This document shows, piece after piece, positions 50,301-59,901 of a DNA stretch of 64,000 bases; the stretch's first letter is position 1; the number at the start of each line of letters is the position of its first letter. The position numbers and the translations under genes are program-made. Origin of the DNA: Blattamonas nauphoetae (lineage: Eukaryota; Preaxostyla; Oxymonadida); assembly GCA_033064195.1 (NCBI GenBank), contig JARBJD010000021.1:1-64000 (forward strand), read 5' to 3'. The notes beneath the pieces were generated by a model. The model was not told the DNA's origin, made no database searches, and saw nothing but the letters and a program-made list of their open reading frames with translations.

Positions 50301-52587
50301 ATGAGAGCGGAGAGATGAAGAAGAGTGTCTTTCTCCAATCTGAGTTGTTTCCACAAGTTTGCATCGTCATACTTCGACCAAATGATTCCTCCACTTTCTG
50401 GAATTGGCACAATTGGTTTTGCTGACAGAAAGACTTGTCTTTGTTTGTTTTGAGTTCTCCAAGAGACGCAATGGAAGTTGAAGATTCTCGCTTTTGAGGC
50501 CTGATAGTGGGCGAAGCTGACCGAATATCAACAGATGATCGTGACGATTGTGAAGATTGAGGTGTTGAAAAAGTGATCTCGAATCTGTCAACGAGTTTTG
50601 TGATGAGAAGGGAGAATTGATGGTGAAACTTGGGGACGGGAATCCAATGAAACTTCCAGCAGAGGGTCGTAATCTTCAAAGAGAAAGAACAAAATATCAA
50701 AATAAAAGCTCACACTGGAATGGTGTTTGTGGAGTTCCAGGTTTGAGAATGATCTGTGAATGTTGTGGTGACGGTGTCACATTTTCGTCCCTCAAATCTT
50801 GACTATCCATCTTTTTCACCTAATATGATCAGAAATCAGTTGAAAAGAAGTGATAATATCAACTTTTTCAGATGTTCTTTTTTTCTCAAAAAACAGTTAT
50901 GGGAAGGAACTCGAGTGAAATGTGTCAATTCGGTTGTGAACGTGTGCAACTCGGTTTTCAAGAGTTATCTCGAGTTAACCATGAATAACTCGAGTGTCCA
51001 CAGTCTTACTCAATTGTTTCATTTTTCTCGAGATTACCCATAAAACTCGGGTTGGGTCTATTAATAACTTATTCTTATAATTGATCACACCATATCTCGT
51101 CATGAGAGGAGCCCTGGTTTCTGTAAAATGTCTGTTGCTGTTCTCAGATTGTTTATCGGATCATGGTTGAGATCTCGTGCGCTTTGTGTTTCATGCACAA
51201 CCATCCGACAGAACGAGGATCGCATGGAGACGTGAAATTGGAGAACATTCTTCTTTTCGAGCACAACCACGCCAAACTTTGTTTGATGACTTTCTTTCTT
51301 TTCATGTTGTGTTGCCTTTCTTTCATCTTCCTCCTCATAATCTACTTTGTTTTCTTCTTCTTTGATTCTCGTTGTTCAGGCGATCTCGGAGCAGTAGAAT
51401 CGGAAGACGTGAGCACGTCGCGTGGAGAGATGTCGCTGCAGTTTGTGTCTCCCGAACGGTTGACAAGCGAGACAGGCCGAGCGACGCCAGAATCGGATGT
51501 TTGGTCGTTGGGGATTGTGCTTCACTGGCTTCTGTTTGGAGAGCCGCCTTTCAAAGGCCAGAACATGATGAAGCTGCTGCAAGAGATTGAGTCGTTCAAG
51601 GCGACCGACATTGGGAACAGCTGCGGTGAAGAAGAGCGGAATCTTCTGATGCGAATTCTGGACCCTGTTTGTCAGCTGTTCTTGTCTCGTTGTTCTCTCT
51701 TTTGTGATTGCTCATCTTTCATGTTCGTCGTTCGTCTTTTCGTGTTCTCGCAGGATCCAATGAGTCGTTTGACTTCCAAACAGCTCTCCCAAACAACCCT
51801 CATCAGGTGTCTTCTGAACACGAAAGAAGCGTTCTGGCGATTGTTTGATGAAAACGAGAAGGAATTGCTGGAAGAGAGACGAAGAACGATTGGGAACTCG
51901 GACAACACACTCGCTGCCCTTCCATCTCTCATCTTCACCAAACCGACACACTTCTCAACGAATTGCACGACACTCACTCGAACAGACGTTGGAGGCGACA
52001 GAGATGGGGATGGGAGAACAAGCAGTGTCCTCATCGCCGACACATTCTCGTCTGGAGTCATTTCTATCTCGCTCACCGTCCTCTCTCTTCCGCTGGGAAA
52101 GAGTGTGCTTCTCTCCTCGTGATTGCTTCAGCGTGCCGTGGAGACATTTGTTTTGGATTGATGGACGCAGCCTCGGCCATTCCACGAATTGACGAGAAAC
52201 TGGGAACAACCGTCCGAAGTGTGCTTCCCTTTTCTGACATTTTGCAGATTCTGTGTGTGTCGATTCGTTTGGAAGTGTCTGGACGAACACATCAACATCT
52301 CACCCGTCGCGATTGTGCCTGTCTCGACTGAACGAAGACGACTCGTTCCGAATGGAAGTGGACCTGGATTTGAATCCTCGGAAAGTGCAGTTCTTCAAGA
52401 ATGGGGAAAGTGGGAAGTGTTTCGTGTCGCACCTTCCACGCTCTGTGAAGATCGGCGTTTGCTCTTCTTTGTTCTCATCGGCCAGTTCTCGGTCACAATC
52501 CAAGGGACGTCCTTCCGCGTCGAGAACGTCACTCTTCTCTCTCAACCGACAGCACTTGTGGACGGAATGGCCGAGCTTGTCTGGTGA
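41335..52587 (+). CDS. Rab-type GTPase fused to a protein kinase and a SPRY-like domain
   Basis: Exons join in phase: 41335-41415 (GDYIVGKTS), 41478-41525 (TTTSTIGVNN), 41617-41664, 41718-41812 (LDTSGNETF), 41859-41991 (GNKCDLE), 42030-42109 (ETSAK), 42144-42448 (Pro-rich linker), 42527-42822 (RPIKSGGFGTVVEM, VAGKMI), then after an 8.3 kb intron 51148-51280 (SHGDVKLENILL), 51380-51666 (CDLGAVESE, SPERLTSE, DVWSLGIVLHWLLFG) and 51754 onward (DPMSRLTSKQL). The SPRY-like end (ISISLTVLSLPLG, CFGLMDAASAIPRI, MEVDLDLNPRKVQFF) is spread over frames about 52030-52587 with unsettled junctions. The GTPase lacks C-terminal prenylation Cys because the kinase follows, and DTAGQE is DTSGNE. The kinase keeps its catalytic Lys and Asp residues. 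Likely a GTP-switched kinase. Confidence 0.7.
42859..42985 (+). repeat. Left terminal inverted repeat of the outer insertion
   Basis: Starts GGACCGCCCTTCCAGTAGG, itself able to form a small GGACC/GGTCC hairpin, then the 47-base perfect part, then GGGTAGGCCTG, which recurs inverted at 48556-48568. Confidence 0.7.
43000..48200. other. Interior of the outer insertion, decayed sequence
   Basis: No long frame on either strand apart from the foldback element in the middle. Short minus-strand pieces near 45.3-45.5 and 47.0-47.4 kb alternate Val/Thr/Ser strands in the style of the host beta-helix/IPT surface proteins, so a captured and decayed surface-gene fragment is possible. 43000-43700 is A/T-rich and featureless. 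Confidence 0.3.
45564..46458. mobile_element. Foldback/MITE-like element with tandem ATGAACA repeats
   Basis: Both ends read ACAGCT-x-GACTAGTTCTGAATTG inverted to each other, and the inner 180 bases of each arm consist of irregular units of the type TTCAGAAATGAACAGTGATT (left) and their complements (right). The centre, about 480 bases, has no credible gene. Structure fits a foldback non-autonomous DNA element. Confidence 0.7.
48211..48292. repeat. Palindrome formed by the two ends of the outer insertion joined head to tail
   Basis: 48211-48265 is the reverse complement of the left end (42859-42913, a few mismatches) and 48266-48292 that of the right end (51101-51127). Joined, they make an imperfect hairpin with loop TACTGGAAGGGC. 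Confidence 0.7.
49305..50410 (-). CDS. DDE_Tnp_4-type transposase in two overlapping frames
   Basis: The first frame (50410-49649) holds a helix-turn-helix-like part (ASALGISPNLASKAILHI) and two catalytic Asp contexts: ALYIDATTIVV and GDMGYLGDFP, with GSIHDVALL between them. The second frame (to 49305) holds the third acidic context, RIASDRVQVERFFGRLKW, and a charged tail. The frames overlap, and the shift is -1 at the heptamer A AAA AAG. Either programmed -1 frameshifting makes the full enzyme or the copy has a one-base change. No ATG begins the first frame; upstream coding sequence (50420-50640) in another frame suggests an intron. PIF/Harbinger and ISL2EU relatives share this fold. Confidence 0.75.
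49688..49694 (-). other. Slippery heptamer A AAA AAG
   Basis: Read on the minus strand, zero-frame codons are AGA AAA AAG. A -1 slip continues as AAA AAA GAA into the frame carrying the last catalytic residue. The heptamer is the known efficient site of bacterial dnaX and several IS elements. Confidence 0.55.
51060..51127 (-). repeat. Right terminal inverted repeat of the outer insertion (outer part)
   Basis: Mirror of the left repeat; its inner continuation was pushed to 48530-48568 by the nested transposon. Confidence 0.75.
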
Positions 52588-52887
52588 TGGGGTTACCGTT
52601 CCATCACGGCGAGTGGAAGCTACTGATTCCTCCACATATTCATTTTCATCGCCACATTCATTTGTTGCAGGCTTTCGTACTGTTCTTTGGGTCCAGTCAT
52701 CAATCGAAAAAGTCTCGCCTTCTTCGTGGAGGTGTCCATTTTCCATCATTATTCAATACCTCACTTCATTCGTTCTTCTTTCTGCTCTCCTTTTCTCTCT
52801 GGATTGTTCAAGGAAGAGTCAAAATGATCAATCTGTGACGTGAAAAGTGAATTTCTTCACCCAATCTCTCCCTTCCCTCCATTCTCC

Positions 52888-54628
52888 TCACAATCGACCA
52901 TTCATCCCTCTCTCCTTCCCTTCATTTCTGACATACTGCACTATCTCGGATTGTGGTTCATTGTCCCTTCGCAACAGCCATCCCTCCAGTGCATCCTCGT
53001 GTCCTGCTTCTCGTTGCCTCTCCACTCTCTTCTTCCATCTCGCTTTCTCATTCGTCTTCATTTTTTCATCGTCTTCCCTGATCTTCTTCAGTTTGTCCCC
53101 CAAATTCTGCTCATTTGTCTTCTCCATCAACCACCCCACTTCCCACTCCTCTCTTCCTGTCTCCACAATCACACCATCTTCGAACAGGTTGCGCTCCAGT
53201 GTCAATGTGTCTCTTAAAAGACCAGCGATGATCGTCGACAGTGCTATGCTGGGTCGTGGAACAATTGGAATGGACTCTTCTCGTTGAAGAATGAACTCCA
53301 GGTATTGCTTGGCTGGCTTCAACACTCGTTCAAACTGAAGTATTCGGATTCTCTTCAGCTCTTCTTCGTCTTTTGTGATTTCTGTTGGATCCCAAATCAA
53401 GCTGAGGATGGCCCAAATGAGACCCTTATGGAACTTTCCATGTATTGTTGGAATTGTCATTGGCTTGGATGTGTCGATCACTCGATGAATCAGATTCTCT
53501 TCCAGTATGAGACGTCGCAGTCGAGGAAATTTGAAACTGATGTGGACGATCATGTGAATATGCGCACGGTCTGTTTGCGAAGAGTGGCGGCAGGTTCGCT
53601 CTAAAAGTGAGCACAATTGCGGAACATCAGAGAAGACGGATTCGATGACAGGAAGGAGTGAGGTAGACCCAGGCCAGATACAATTTACGAAACAGTTCCA
53701 GGAACTGTCGAGAATGTTGAGCATCAGGTCAGCTCTGTCTGTGGGTGGAGAATTCGATTCAGTATTCTCGTGCTCAAGCAGATCAAGACAGGTGATGATG
53801 GTTGATTTGAGAAGAGAATCACCATTGTGATCAATCAGAATCTGGACATGATGAGAAGAGACAAAGACAGACATTACGAAAGGTAAGGTTCCAGTAAATG
53901 CTGAGTGAGTCGATGAGAGCAAATTCTTCAGAAAGAACTTCCAACAAAGCGTTTCCGGTGAGACGTGGTGATTCTTCAGGAAGGGTTGTGGAAAGAGCGG
54001 AGATTGTTGGATCGTCATAAGATGATTCTGTAAAGAGTGTCTTAATCTGCGAAGCATGAACGGCGAGTGTTCCACAGAGTCGTCCTGCGAACGGGACAAG
54101 CTCCGATGAACTGTCTGTCGAAGCAGAAGGTATTTTGTGTGTTTGGAGGAAGGATCGTGTGGCTAAATCAGACTCACTTTGTGTATGGAGAGAATAGAGA
54201 GCCATCTTCGATACTTCGAGATGTGGAGAGAAACACAGATGAGTTAGAATCCTCAAGTGTGGAATATTCGACTTGGCACTCTCGCAATGATCGATAAATG
54301 CGAGAAATTGGGTTTTGTGGTGGGCGAGGAAGGTGGAGGACGATCGAATGGTGGATGTCCACAACAACAGACAATTTCCGATCTGGAACAACATGATGGA
54401 AAGATGGTTGGGATCAAACTTCAATGGACAGATTGTCATTCGAGGTGGAGACCATCCATTCCAGAAAGAAGGTAGGAAGCGATGATCCACAAATGCGATC
54501 CAATTCACCTTCTGATGATTTCCCTGATCGAAGAAATCATGAGAAAGGGTCGAGATGAACACAAAAATGTCAGACCAATGAAAGACAACAACTGTGGGAG
54601 AGCAAGCTGAGAAAAGTTGAGGATACAC
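52888..54628 (-). CDS. Helical-repeat protein, paralogue of the 37968 protein
   Basis: Two exons fit in phase: 54628-about 53880 and about 53848-52888, with a 31-base intron (GTCTGTCTTT...GTCCAG). The N-terminal exon is helical and Leu/Ser-rich (LRILTHLCFSPHLEVSKMALYSL is armadillo-like in style). The second exon continues the array and ends in a charged tail with REEWEVGWLMEK and HEDALEGWLLRR, matching the tail order of the 37968 protein. Upstream exons may lie beyond 54628. The 3' end is about 300 bases from the convergent Rab-kinase gene. No membrane segment; scaffold role inferred. Confidence 0.55.
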
Positions 54629-57022
54629 GAATCACACTGGAACATCACATGATTGAGTCTGTTCACAATATTCCTCAAGAGGTTTTATGTAATCCACATC
54701 AGGTATTGTTGAGAGGGCCCAATCAGATTCTGTGAAAATCATCAACGAGATTGAATGAAATCATGTCTTAACAAACTAGTCACTAGAACGAGGAGGCTAT
54801 TCAACATCACTGAACGGAGTGGTTTGCAATCTCCACATATGTGACTGAGAAACACTTCAAGAGAGTTCTGGTACAAGCAAATAAGATATCAGATAGAAAG
54901 TGAATCTGACCGTTTGTTTTGTTGTTGTGGAGTCAACTTGTGGATGTGTAGGTGTATTGTTGATGATCATGGTTTTTTCGTGCGTTTACTAGTTGTGTAG
55001 ATGAATAAACTGTTGATTTACCACAGGATCGATGTGTTGAGATCCGAATTGTTTTTCCTTTGGTTTGATCGGAATGAAGTGATTTTGTCTGAGGATATCG
55101 GTGCTATTCGTGATTTTCTGATGATTGATCCAAAATGCTGTCCTTTTCATGAAGTTTTGAGCCCAATCAAACCATCTCTGGTCCTGTTCAGTCGAAATAG
55201 CCGGATCTCGTCGTATATCGAATCATGCATCACCACAAATCAAAGAATTCATGAACGTTAAGGCAGTTCTCCTCAATATAAATCATGTCCAATGTTGGAA
55301 TGATCTCTCCTCAACGTTAATCAGCCATCTGTGCGAATCCACGATGACTTCGCACTATCCTCAAAAACACACCAGATTGAGTCGTGACCAATAGAAGGAA
55401 GAGGAGATCACGTCTCATACCTTTCTTTTGCCATTTCATTCCTTGTTCGTTTCATTTCGCTCGCCCATTTCAGAAAATTGGTTTCGATTGCATCTTCTTT
55501 TGAGACCTTATCAATCGCAGAAAGTCAGTCTTCCACTAATAAATATCAGATTATGTCACATTCTCATCAAATATCTCACAAATTCAGCTCTCTCGTCGAA
55601 TATTGGTTCGCAAGAAAAGGAAGTCCATTCTTTTATCCTGATCTCCAACAAGTAAACTAGTGATCAAACCAAACACCATATCATCGGTGTTGACAACTCA
55701 TTTCACACATTTTTTCGGACAATACACTCCTCAAACCAATCCGGTCAAAATCAGGCGATTTCTATCTTCAATCTCATCCAAAGGACATGGTCAATCAAAC
55801 AATCGCACAAATCTTATCTGTTTTCAGGAATCGTCTCCCAACCTATGCCATTCTGAGTCAATCACAAAGAAACAGACTCCAATCGACAGTTCACTGCGAT
55901 TCGCATTTAGACGGAACCAGACATATTTATCCAACTTGGTCGTGTTTGATCCCTTTTATCAACATTTTCAGACATGACAATAGTCAGTCGCCATTCAGTT
56001 CCCGTGTTTGCTTCGAACCAACTTCTGAAGTCGACCATATCCTTTGCGAGAATAAAATCGGGACGTTATATCACTAAAAACAAGAACAGAGTCGAATAAG
56101 ATTCTTTTGAATGACACACGAGACATTGGGAAGTCATTTTCTGCGATCTGATCACAATGTCGGATATCACCGTGTTTTGGTTGTTTGTCCTTCAAGCTCC
56201 AGTTTCAGCATCAAAACATTCACTGTCTGATAATTTCCAGTTCAACAAAACAGAAACCTCACATGTTCGTAGATAATGACGACAGAAGAAAGTTGTGACC
56301 GTTTATCACTATAGAGCTCGTTAGAAGAGAAATTTAGATGCGTAGTATGATCTCACTTCTTATTTGGTTTTGTTGTCTGATTTATTTCAAAAAATTCGAA
56401 AGTGTGTAGTCATCGTGGATTCGCACATCTCTGAGTTCATCCCAAATTGCTCCAACGAAAGTAAACGCTACTCGGACCAACCATCATTCACACTTTTCAA
56501 AAAACCAAGTGCAAACCCTATTTGTCAATCATCAGTCCCTTCAACGGTTTGTGCTGTTGTTCTCATCACTTCTTTTATCAAGGTCACCCTGGGTACACCA
56601 ATCAAGACCAGGAGCATCATCGAGGAATAATCACAATCTGGTGCATCTTGTCTTGCCAAATCACTTCAATCTCGCCTCCTGACTGTGCGCTCTGGCGTCA
56701 TTGGAGATGAGGATAGTGATTCGAGCGGCGATGGCGATTTCTAAAGCCCTCTCTTGTGTTCATTCCCATCAACTAACAATGACATGTCTCTGACACCTCT
56801 CATGTATCAATCATTCATGCACTGTGGATAGCTCACCATTTCATCGTCCACGAAACAGATGCGATTCTCACTTCATCCAGATGTTGGTTTTCAGAATATA
56901 TTCCAGAAAGAAAACAGAAGGATCGTAGGAGAGGGTGACACTATGAAATCGTGATAATACCGATGTGAGACAAAACAGAAAGAAAACTCTCGTTCGGTTA
57001 TGGGGAAAAAAATGGATAAATC
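54629..57022. other. Long stretch without recognised gene
   Basis: Only short open pieces, none with a domain or convincing splice sites. It may hold 5' exons of the 52888 gene near its left end and decayed sequence further right. The part 56870-57022 is the 3' flank of the membrane-protein gene, cut off by the hAT element. Confidence 0.3.
57015..57022. repeat. Target-site duplication of the hAT element, left copy
   Basis: GATAAATC, repeated exactly at 59896-59903 on the other side of the element. Eight bases is the hAT standard. Confidence 0.9.
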
Positions 57023-57183
57023 CAGGGTTGTCGGGCCCTTTGAGTTGTCTTAAGACGTGGAAAAATGACTTAGTAGTAAGAAGTAGGGAAAAATGACTTA
57101 GTAGTAAGTCGCTCTTTTCGAAATCACAATTCTGAACGAAATTTACCACTTTGTTGTTGAAATGAGATGATAGCAATGAAAAG

Positions 57184-59379
57184 TTAGAATTCCCACTCCG
57201 TGGAGTCATCTCCTTGGTACCAAACGTCATCATCACTATCTTCTGCATCGTCTGAATCGACCTCGGGTGCGACTGAACCAAGACTTGACGCATGACTCAG
57301 AGACAATTCCTGTTTCCCCTCCTTCTTCAGTGGACTTTCTAGCTCTTGAAAACGGGTAGCCACTCGGGAGACTTGCTCTGCGGTGAGCGTCTCCGGCCCA
57401 CACACGGCTCTGAGGATGGCATTCAAATTTTGTTCTTGCAGTCGGTTTCGCAATCTTGTTTTCACTCTTTTCATGGCTGCGAACAGTCTTTCTGCGGATA
57501 CACTGGTTGTCGGGACGGTTAGATAAATGATTGCAAGAGTTGTAATGATAGGATAATTTCTCTTGATTTCCATGTCCATAGTGATGAATTGTGCAAGTTC
57601 TTTCTCGGAGGTTGTCCTTTTGCCGGATCGTGCGAGAGTTTGAACGAATACTGTCCATTCTGCTTCGGCATTTCTTTGGGTTATCGTCTGTGGAAAGAGG
57701 ATCCTAAATTTGTTGAAGAGACGCCCAACGTTTTTTGTATAGTCACGGTTCATTCCTTGTGATTGTCCGAGTTGTAGAAACTCAAAGCCAATCAAATCGG
57801 TAGTTGGTGGGAACCTGTCCACCATATGTTGAAGGACGTTGTCGAAGAGTATTGTGGCTCGCTCCTCCTGTTGTTTGTTAATGTTTTCATCGAAATGCGG
57901 TAGAAGTCCTGCATATTGAATTCGCTTCTCTCTTAAAGTTTTTTGATACGATCTTACAGCCTTTGTCTCCCGTAGCGCGGAGGAAGAATCGATAATGATG
58001 TTGTGGAGCTGCCATAAATCAAAAGTTTTGCTCTGCATTTCGCGAGAGACGAGTGAGAGTGTTTGAAGGAGGGAATCGAGAATGCACATATCAGCAATGA
58101 AACTCCAAGACAACCCATTTCTCAATTCCTTCCCTCTGTCATCCCCACAAAATTGAGGTTCGTCAAGAAGAAGGATAATAGATCTGAATTCATTGAGAAG
58201 AAGCGAGACGCATTTGGAAAGACTTAGCCAACGAGTGACAACAACATCCGCCAGAGCATGATGTTGTCCTGGTTCGTTCTTCTGGATTTCTTCAAATCTG
58301 GCTTTTCTTTTGGAATGATGCGAAATGTATTCGAAAGTTTGCCGGATTCGTTTCACTGATTCACCGAATATGCCCTTCGTTTGGTGAAGGTGAACAACGA
58401 TCAGGAGGGCAAGACGATGAGCAGCACAATGTGTCGTTATTAGGGCAGGAATGAGGTTCCGGAGTTGTGAGGCAACTCCATTGTGGGTCCCGATCATGGT
58501 ATTGGCACCGTCTGATGCGAATCCCACCATTTTCTGAAGATCGATTTTGTTTTCTTTTAGGAGGTCCAAAATCACTCCAGTGATCTCATCCGACGTGGAT
58601 CCGGATGATCCCATTTGTTTGAGTCCAAGAAGATGACATTGTATCTCATTCCCGTCCCAATATTGAGCGATAATGGCCAGTTGACTCCGATGCATTACAT
58701 CTGTCGCCTCATCGACTATTAGCGAGTAACATGGTGCTGAACGAAGTTTTTCAAGTGCATCAACATTGAGAATGTCTCCGATGGACCGTGTCAATCGTAA
58801 TTGGACGTCTCTCGACTTGAATTGTTGTTCAGTTTGCCCAAGCTCCAAAGATGTTTTATTCCAGAGCGAGATCAAAGATGGTAATTTGGACAGTGCAATT
58901 TCTTCTTTCATAAGCCAATGCATTTGATTGATTCGATCTGTCAGTGTTTTTTCCTTCTTTTTGCCGACTGCCTCCATCATCCTACTTATTCGATTGTCTT
59001 TTTGCATGATCAATTTTCCCAGCGATGAATAGTGACTTTGAGTCTTGACGTGTTGTGAAAGGATCCTTTTAGCATCAACACGGACCGGGGTATGGATAAG
59101 ATGGTCCATATGTCCATCTCTTTTAGGAATCCACTGATTGCAGACCTTACAAATAAGGCCCTTTCCTCCAATATTTTCCCACACAGACTTGCCTGCTTCA
59201 TTTGGCATGAGATTGTGTTCGGCAAACATTTCATCTAGTATGCTTTTGGATGGAACGTATTCTTTCTCCTGCAGAATGGGAGGTGTTTGAGAGACTGAAC
59301 TGCTGGGGGTGGATTCAGATTGGAGAGAATCGGATGTTAGTGAGAGAGGAAGAGCTGTTGGGGAAAGTTTTAGGTTCAT
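57184..59379 (-). CDS. hAT family transposase (ZMYM6/KIAA1586-like group)
   Basis: 731 residues from ATG 59379; the frame stays open another 21 codons into the inverted-repeat arm. N-terminal zinc-finger-like region (ICKVCNQWIPKRDGHMDHLI), then the catalytic domain with SLIVDEATDVMHRSQLAII (first Asp) and MVGFASDGANTMIGTHNGVA (second Asp), THCAAHRLALL and WLSLSKCVSLLL, and at the C terminus the hAT dimerisation block (NYPIITTLAIIYLTVPTTSV, SAERLFAAMKRVKTRLRNRL). An acidic tail ends it. No stop or frameshift interrupts it. It cuts and pastes the element through binding of the ends. It is on the minus strand, with its 5' leader running through a long perfect hairpin. Confidence 0.9.
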   Translation of the reverse strand: MNLKLSPTALPLSLTSDSLQSESTPSSSVSQTPPILQEKEYVPSKSILDEMFAEHNLMPNEAGKSVWENIGGKGLICKVCNQWIPKRDGHMDHLIHTPVRVDAKRILSQHVKTQSHYSSLGKLIMQKDNRISRMMEAVGKKKEKTLTDRINQMHWLMKEEIALSKLPSLISLWNKTSLELGQTEQQFKSRDVQLRLTRSIGDILNVDALEKLRSAPCYSLIVDEATDVMHRSQLAIIAQYWDGNEIQCHLLGLKQMGSSGSTSDEITGVILDLLKENKIDLQKMVGFASDGANTMIGTHNGVASQLRNLIPALITTHCAAHRLALLIVVHLHQTKGIFGESVKRIRQTFEYISHHSKRKARFEEIQKNEPGQHHALADVVVTRWLSLSKCVSLLLNEFRSIILLLDEPQFCGDDRGKELRNGLSWSFIADMCILDSLLQTLSLVSREMQSKTFDLWQLHNIIIDSSSALRETKAVRSYQKTLREKRIQYAGLLPHFDENINKQQEERATILFDNVLQHMVDRFPPTTDLIGFEFLQLGQSQGMNRDYTKNVGRLFNKFRILFPQTITQRNAEAEWTVFVQTLARSGKRTTSEKELAQFITMDMEIKRNYPIITTLAIIYLTVPTTSVSAERLFAAMKRVKTRLRNRLQEQNLNAILRAVCGPETLTAEQVSRVATRFQELESPLKKEGKQELSLSHASSLGSVAPEVDSDDAEDSDDDVWYQGDDSTEWEF

Positions 59380-59416
59380 TTCTTGATCAAGACCACAACT
59401 TGAGAAAAAAGGGACG

Positions 59417-59797
59417 ATCAGTTGGTTTCGATGGGTTGGCAACTTAAAATGAACACGAAGAAAGGGGAGATCATCATTCCACCAAGTATTTTATCCACAG
59501 TATGCACTATTTCCTTCTCAGATTACTCATATACACCAAACTTCATCATAAAATCATAGCAACACGTGAAGTGATTCACCTTTCACGGAATCTGAAAACG
59601 GACTGAAATTGGAGGATCAGAAGGCTCTTCTCCTAAGTGTCACTTCACGTGTTGCTATGATTTTATGATGAAGTTTGGTGTATATGAGTAATCTGAGAAG
59701 GAAATAGTGCATACTGTGGATAAAATACTTGGTGGAATGATGATCTCCCCTTTCTTCGTGTTCATTTTAAGTTGCCAACCCATCGAAACCAACTGAT
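59417..59797. repeat. 158-base perfect inverted repeat inside the hAT element
   Basis: 59417-59574 and 59640-59797 are exact reverse complements with a 65-base spacer. The left arm is the normal upstream part of the transposase reading frame; the right arm is its inverted copy. Absence of any mismatch implies a very recent duplication or gene conversion. Confidence 0.9.
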
Positions 59798-59901
59798 TTA
59801 CTTACTTTTGATTTTTTACGACTTAGTCTTAAGTCACAGAAAAAACATAAAAAGTAAGTCATTTTACTTACAACTAAGTCATTCCGACAACCCTGGATAA
59901 A

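Larger units (their letters stand above)
48569..51059 (-). mobile_element. Harbinger-like (DDE_Tnp_4) DNA transposon nested in the outer terminal repeat
   Basis: Ends AGACCCAACCCG and CGGGTTGGGTCT, with diverged subterminal inverted repeats to about 150 bases (motifs AACTCGAGATA, CTCGAGTT, AACCGA). Flanked by ATT on both sides; the uninterrupted site is seen in the left outer repeat (42945-42960, inverted), which confirms a 3-base duplication. The minus strand encodes the transposase. Confidence 0.8.
42859..51127. mobile_element. Large nested insertion in a kinase intron, bounded by inverted repeats
   Basis: The intron that starts at 42823 and ends at 51147 would be about 55 bases without this block, the usual size here. 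Its ends are inverted repeats: 42902-42948 is the perfect mirror of 51060-51106, with weaker matching outward (GAAACCTGGGGCT against GAAACCAGGGCT) and inward. A second transposon (48569-51059) sits within the right repeat. No intact protein gene belongs to the outer element, so its family is unknown. No target duplication is evident. Confidence 0.7.
57023..59895 (-). mobile_element. hAT transposon, apparently intact
   Basis: Terminal inverted repeats CAGGGTTGTCGG ... CCGACAACCCTG, subterminal GACTTAGT/ACTAAGTC motifs at both ends, perfect 8-base duplications outside, and a full-length transposase frame inside. All parts needed for movement appear present, so a recent insertion is likely. Confidence 0.9.

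Noticed and set aside
54996-55260. 86-codon plus-strand frame near 55 kb
   Set aside because: No domain, no splice partners and no conserved pattern; could be chance.
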